Source: Ruminococcus sp. (GTDB lineage: Bacteria > Bacillota > Clostridia > Oscillospirales > Ruminococcaceae). From it: a stretch of 64,000 nucleotides of DNA. A program made the position numbers and the translations under genes. The stretch covers positions 20,476 to 84,475 of the forward strand of contig SVNP01000008.1 in NCBI GenBank assembly GCA_015066805.1, in the 5' to 3' direction. The notes beneath the pieces were generated by a model. That model saw only the letters and a list, made by a program, of their open reading frames with translations. It searched no databases and was not told the origin of the DNA. Shown here in pieces: positions 62,901 to 64,000 of this stretch (its first letter is position 1; every line of letters begins with the position of its first letter).

Positions 62901-64000
62901 CGTAAAGTCTGTAACCAAGGATTCTCCCACGGTTACCTTTACCGATCTCCCTGCAAAGACCGATGCTTCTCCTGCCATTGGTGACTATTACATCATGGAG
63001 TGTACTGAAGACGGTACTCCTTACAGCACAGGTACCAACGGTGCCAACACCATTTATTATACTGTAGATGGCAGTGAAGTTGTGGAGCCCTTTGGTTATG
63101 TGCTTCTGGACGGTACCCGTAACGCAGAGCCTACCGGCAATGTGGTTGTTGATAACCGTTCTATCACAGTCGAGCAGCAATTTGCAAAGATCACCGAACA
63201 GGATGGCAGCGATGTCCTCTTGGCCGGCGCTGATCTGGCAATCTATGTTGAATCCGACTACCAGGCTTACATTCTGGATCCAACCAAGTTTGATAAGGAT
63301 CCTGTACTGATGCGCTGGACATCCGGCGATGCTCCTCAGGGGCTTCTGGATGATCTCCAGTTGTATGCAGGTGTTTCCTACGTTCTGGTGGAAGAATCCG
63401 CACCCACCGGCTACAAGGTAGCCGATCCCATCGTATTTACAGTAGATGCCGCAGGTCATTTTGTGACCGAAGGTAATGCTGAGTACAATGAACCCAATCA
63501 GACTGCAACTCTCTATATGAGAAACGAGCTGATCCCCACCTATAGCGTGATCTTCTCCAAGCAGGCTGTTGGCGGCGGCGTTGAGCTGCCCGGCGCACAT
63601 CTGGCAATCTACGATGCAGCCGAGTATGATGAGGCAAATGGTCTGACCGATACTCTGACTCCTGTTGTTCCTGCATGGACTTCCACACTCAATACACATA
63701 CCGTTCAGTTGCCTGAGGGCACTTTCGTGATGGTAGAAACTACCGCACCTTCCGGTTATGTGATTGCTGAGGCAATTAAGTTCCGTGTAGCAGCAGATGG
63801 TGTTTATCTGGTTGGCGATGACGGTGCCGAAACCCTTGTGGATAACGCAACTGTCACCATGCTGGATGCACCTACCAAGGTCACCATCAATAAGATGGAT
63901 GCAACCGGTGAGAATGAGCTGGCAGGCGCAGAGCTTGAGCTTTACAAGGCAGACGAGTATGGTACAGAAGGCGCAACGCCCATCGAAACCTGGACTTCTG
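56929..64000 (+). CDS. Giant modular surface protein (DUF11 repeats plus Cna_B/SpaA modules), 3' end missing
   Basis: At least 2357 codons, open to the window edge. A basic start and hydrophobic core form a signal peptide (about residues 1-42, ending SITAKA). Residues about 50-360 are an unassigned beta-rich head. From about 368 to 1550 come roughly six or seven Ig-like DUF11/isopeptide-type repeats (SKSADKSIYVVGDTITYTIY, LPGQRVTYYIKVTNKGD, GEEVTYTLHLKNHG). From about 1560 to the edge come Cna_B/DUF5979-like modules (GSVKVNKVFKS, GSITVTKQVM) and SpaA-type modules with the lysine and EESAPTGY/ETTAPSGY ends that usually form Lys-Asn isopeptide bonds. A cell-wall anchor would lie beyond the window. 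Start at ATG 56929 (AGAGGAGG six bases before); 56926 is an alternative. Probably an adhesin or pilin-like protein. Confidence 0.9.
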   Translation, partial: MYKKNTEGLRTRSLMQRLLATFVALILCVAFLPAELLSITAKAFWGWGWDDFMRPSLSPDVMTNVKVEFQDSAYKPVDTMETGQSFYMFLSLSGNNVYQIWGSTGTTYTIAINDNNLLFPNFAGSGLVNGAKYNGFTMNVIKDANGNIVSRYLTYTVANGQTKAVWLQAKFANGTTADDEKATVTVSTMASFTQKTDTITADAQIAWDDSKSASTNMVAVGNDVTYTLKAYPNYATDKKGEWWVTGVQMTDTITLPADLHFNGTITKENLSNYVALSSNATVDSVTMNGTNSVTIVWHKDSDNKNAEMAPYTVTATLHTSQLTGTYTSGQIENDLNVSVQGYGETGYPHSLNQKEADVNIAAPTPPNVVISKYNAGSAGISGSGSPQYNGFLTCGEYVLFQVSATNNGGTATDETITLTDVVPDGLTVVEGVSINGHSTDGVVSGNTVTWTKTGLTPGELFYGYVVCKVDDDISTNMTNLRNVVYHGTQDDYKSVAAAYVNVKAPSEGFTISKSADKSIYVVGDTITYTIYVRNSGETVINNMTVTDTFADSGKVTVTESNVPSGTISLAPGESQTFTVKATVNEGASGDIINTATATVGSESQSASAAVYQNAFSFGDGTFSKSENSTTVNADDGTIIYYLRYYNNSRYSGTFSENDPLVFTDKLPEHLELKSVALNGTVLTKGTDYTYGPAEGLVYNYVGEVGPYSTIELALTCGLTGPGKNQDSIAANTASVGHSGDESKSATSSEITVSNISFEVDKWAVVDDDVDKLPTSHDPDAFKAGIPTWEEALADENVIQQKIDEGAYGLVLPGQRVTYYIKVTNKGDTLTSFNIKDDFGGGQVNTVGSNLYVVGSGGGTELNGLNFPYSGAQYGNGPQTDVNNISIPADGYVVLAYSVVVTDYFAAGNNTINITSQGVTETDTIQYQAAAPQVQLDKQVATKSANSWETPTLADTKTVKISAAFDGNGNFDYDATLEALKALRFDYQIKVTNNSSASPLYISDLSISDILPEGFIVESASGTAGGAISSTESTAEYQIAHNQLLNVTYEQDGRNVSFTVAPEGMFDNVKYSTPSYYLQMWWGGCDATISVSYTAKLSDEKAAEIATMLQNNIALQDAELILPYTNTAKLTSESEMLVNGKPAEEALDSATVTLEQTIEKIAPKLEKVSLENPGIINPETYVGNTQLWQITITNDSSADKDMKGFTLTDVFGPTLSYVPNATGSEDTTLIYNQYTVNGGTHSLDGSNRVTNSGGKMVIDFEDITLAPGQSMTIQLVTETSDSQMDGKTYYNKVVLDTIDTIYRDKVVGGEYVDGNLEDIGDYQFGGVETTSYKTITYNSQGHSIAGGQSHDDPSTATGYGDYGKAALGQESQKNYVQGVQGEEVTYTLHLKNHGADIHHLVFIDRMPYEKADPGLISGYNRYSAFSVFLAENPNFQFAVNGQNVSADVKIQYSTDMTTMLNEFSSDWLGQNGDLNWVDSLPQTSIRNIRFDFADDFILKQNDELVITFTGVVPDYVENTGEENIAWNSFAYSYMYNRGEYVVETPMVAEPAKVGVWVPEKSQTASLTLNKGYASGQGDSETFWFALFTEEADGSHKIFGAPKKVIVRDGETATLTFDKIDYASVAEDNKKLKIFETDSVGNILTVDNSDFVMQFSDVSYDPEVEPTMPSDATTVSNGAELEFSDTQAAAQIAVLNKITFGSVKVNKVFKSSFGTTDTFYFGVFSKDDNGSFKLYSDVQSTTITGTAVGVTGSVEFNKIPTSGEWYVLETDALGNPVDDTYFYDVTYGANSGTENSFTVTTDDAVVASVTNEESAEYKITVKKNVSGTISATKFNIGLFTKQNDNFQMISSKEVEAGGTVVFDQLSPDFEYYVFELDANNQPLMQSDSVNDEFLVEYNNYSQDYDEDGNPYDVYSPIVFTATPTSSEDTQAETSILNREMVQDVNGSITVTKQVMVDGQVVNDWDDTFYFGVFILEEENGEMRLGLYGNVQDSVKSVTKDSPTVTFTDLPAKTDASPAIGDYYIMECTEDGTPYSTGTNGANTIYYTVDGSEVVEPFGYVLLDGTRNAEPTGNVVVDNRSITVEQQFAKITEQDGSDVLLAGADLAIYVESDYQAYILDPTKFDKDPVLMRWTSGDAPQGLLDDLQLYAGVSYVLVEESAPTGYKVADPIVFTVDAAGHFVTEGNAEYNEPNQTATLYMRNELIPTYSVIFSKQAVGGGVELPGAHLAIYDAAEYDEANGLTDTLTPVVPAWTSTLNTHTVQLPEGTFVMVETTAPSGYVIAEAIKFRVAADGVYLVGDDGAETLVDNATVTMLDAPTKVTINKMDATGENELAGAELELYKADEYGTEGATPIETWTS

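Noticed and set aside
59608..63699. A 1363-codon open frame on the minus strand, the longest complete frame in the window.
   Set aside because: Also antisense to the surface protein. Its length comes from codon bias in the plus-strand gene, and the translation has no recognisable domain.
1..64000. tRNA or rRNA genes, CRISPR arrays, insertion sequences, prophage or defence genes.
   Set aside because: None seen on either strand by reading; intergenic spaces are short and accounted for by promoters, leaders and terminators.

Overview
The window looks like a chromosomal segment from a cellulosome-forming Ruminococcus-type Firmicute (family Ruminococcaceae). The reasons are: five secreted enzymes carrying type I dockerins (paired DxNxDG calcium loops), strong AGGAGG ribosome sites, TTGACA-17-TATAAT promoters, DnaD/DnaI-type replication genes, a long-form HPF, and moderate (about 50%) GC. 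The species cannot be fixed from sequence reading alone. There are no rRNA or tRNA genes, CRISPR arrays, insertion sequences or phage genes. The enzyme genes sit singly among housekeeping genes, mostly with their own promoter and terminator.

Layout. 1-8.6 kb: the 3' part of dnaE, a dGTPase-like HD protein, pyrE, hpf, a DUF6106-like membrane protein, nnr, a lipoprotein, and a small pair (Dabb protein plus a 56-residue Cys-rich protein). 8.8-15.5 kb: a GH9 cellulase and a 1259-residue GH10-dockerin-GH43-CBM6 xylanase, facing the araABD operon (15.5-19.3 kb). 19.4-22.5 kb: rnz-cca-lipase. 22.7-35.5 kb: a dockerin-bearing GDSL esterase, an M23 peptidase, an unrecognised membrane pair, a class A penicillin-binding protein, an RNA methyltransferase, lysA, a diguanylate cyclase with a LacI-like sensor, a radical SAM protein and a small membrane protein. 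35.6-42.0 kb: a rhamnogalacturonan lyase with an N-terminal dockerin, then dnaD-dnaI-SLOG-LCP-like. 42.0-49.7 kb: coaX with a putative pantothenate ECF transporter, then cytoplasmic GH31 alpha-xylosidase, PH-like, FkbM and GH127 beta-L-arabinofuranosidase. 49.7-56.5 kb: prfA, a TsaC-CoaE fusion, apeB, a dockerin-bearing GH26 mannanase and ylmH. 56.9 kb to the end: a giant modular surface protein that runs off the window.

How it fits together. The secreted enzymes (cellulase, xylanase/arabinofuranosidase, esterase, rhamnogalacturonan lyase, mannanase) would dismantle plant cell walls on a cellulosome. Their products suit the cytoplasmic GH31 and GH127 enzymes, and released arabinose suits AraA, AraB and AraD. 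The dockerins fall into at least two sequence types, and one appears to carry its two repeats in swapped order. The most unusual items are the TsaC-CoaE fusion, the cytoplasmic LacI-like sensor/GGDEF protein, the dockerin repeat swap, the DUF11/Cna_B/SpaA surface protein, and several promoter-proximal repeats (21-bp spaced repeats at araA; a shared ATACTT-N4-AAGTAT palindrome at pyrE and the PL11 gene).
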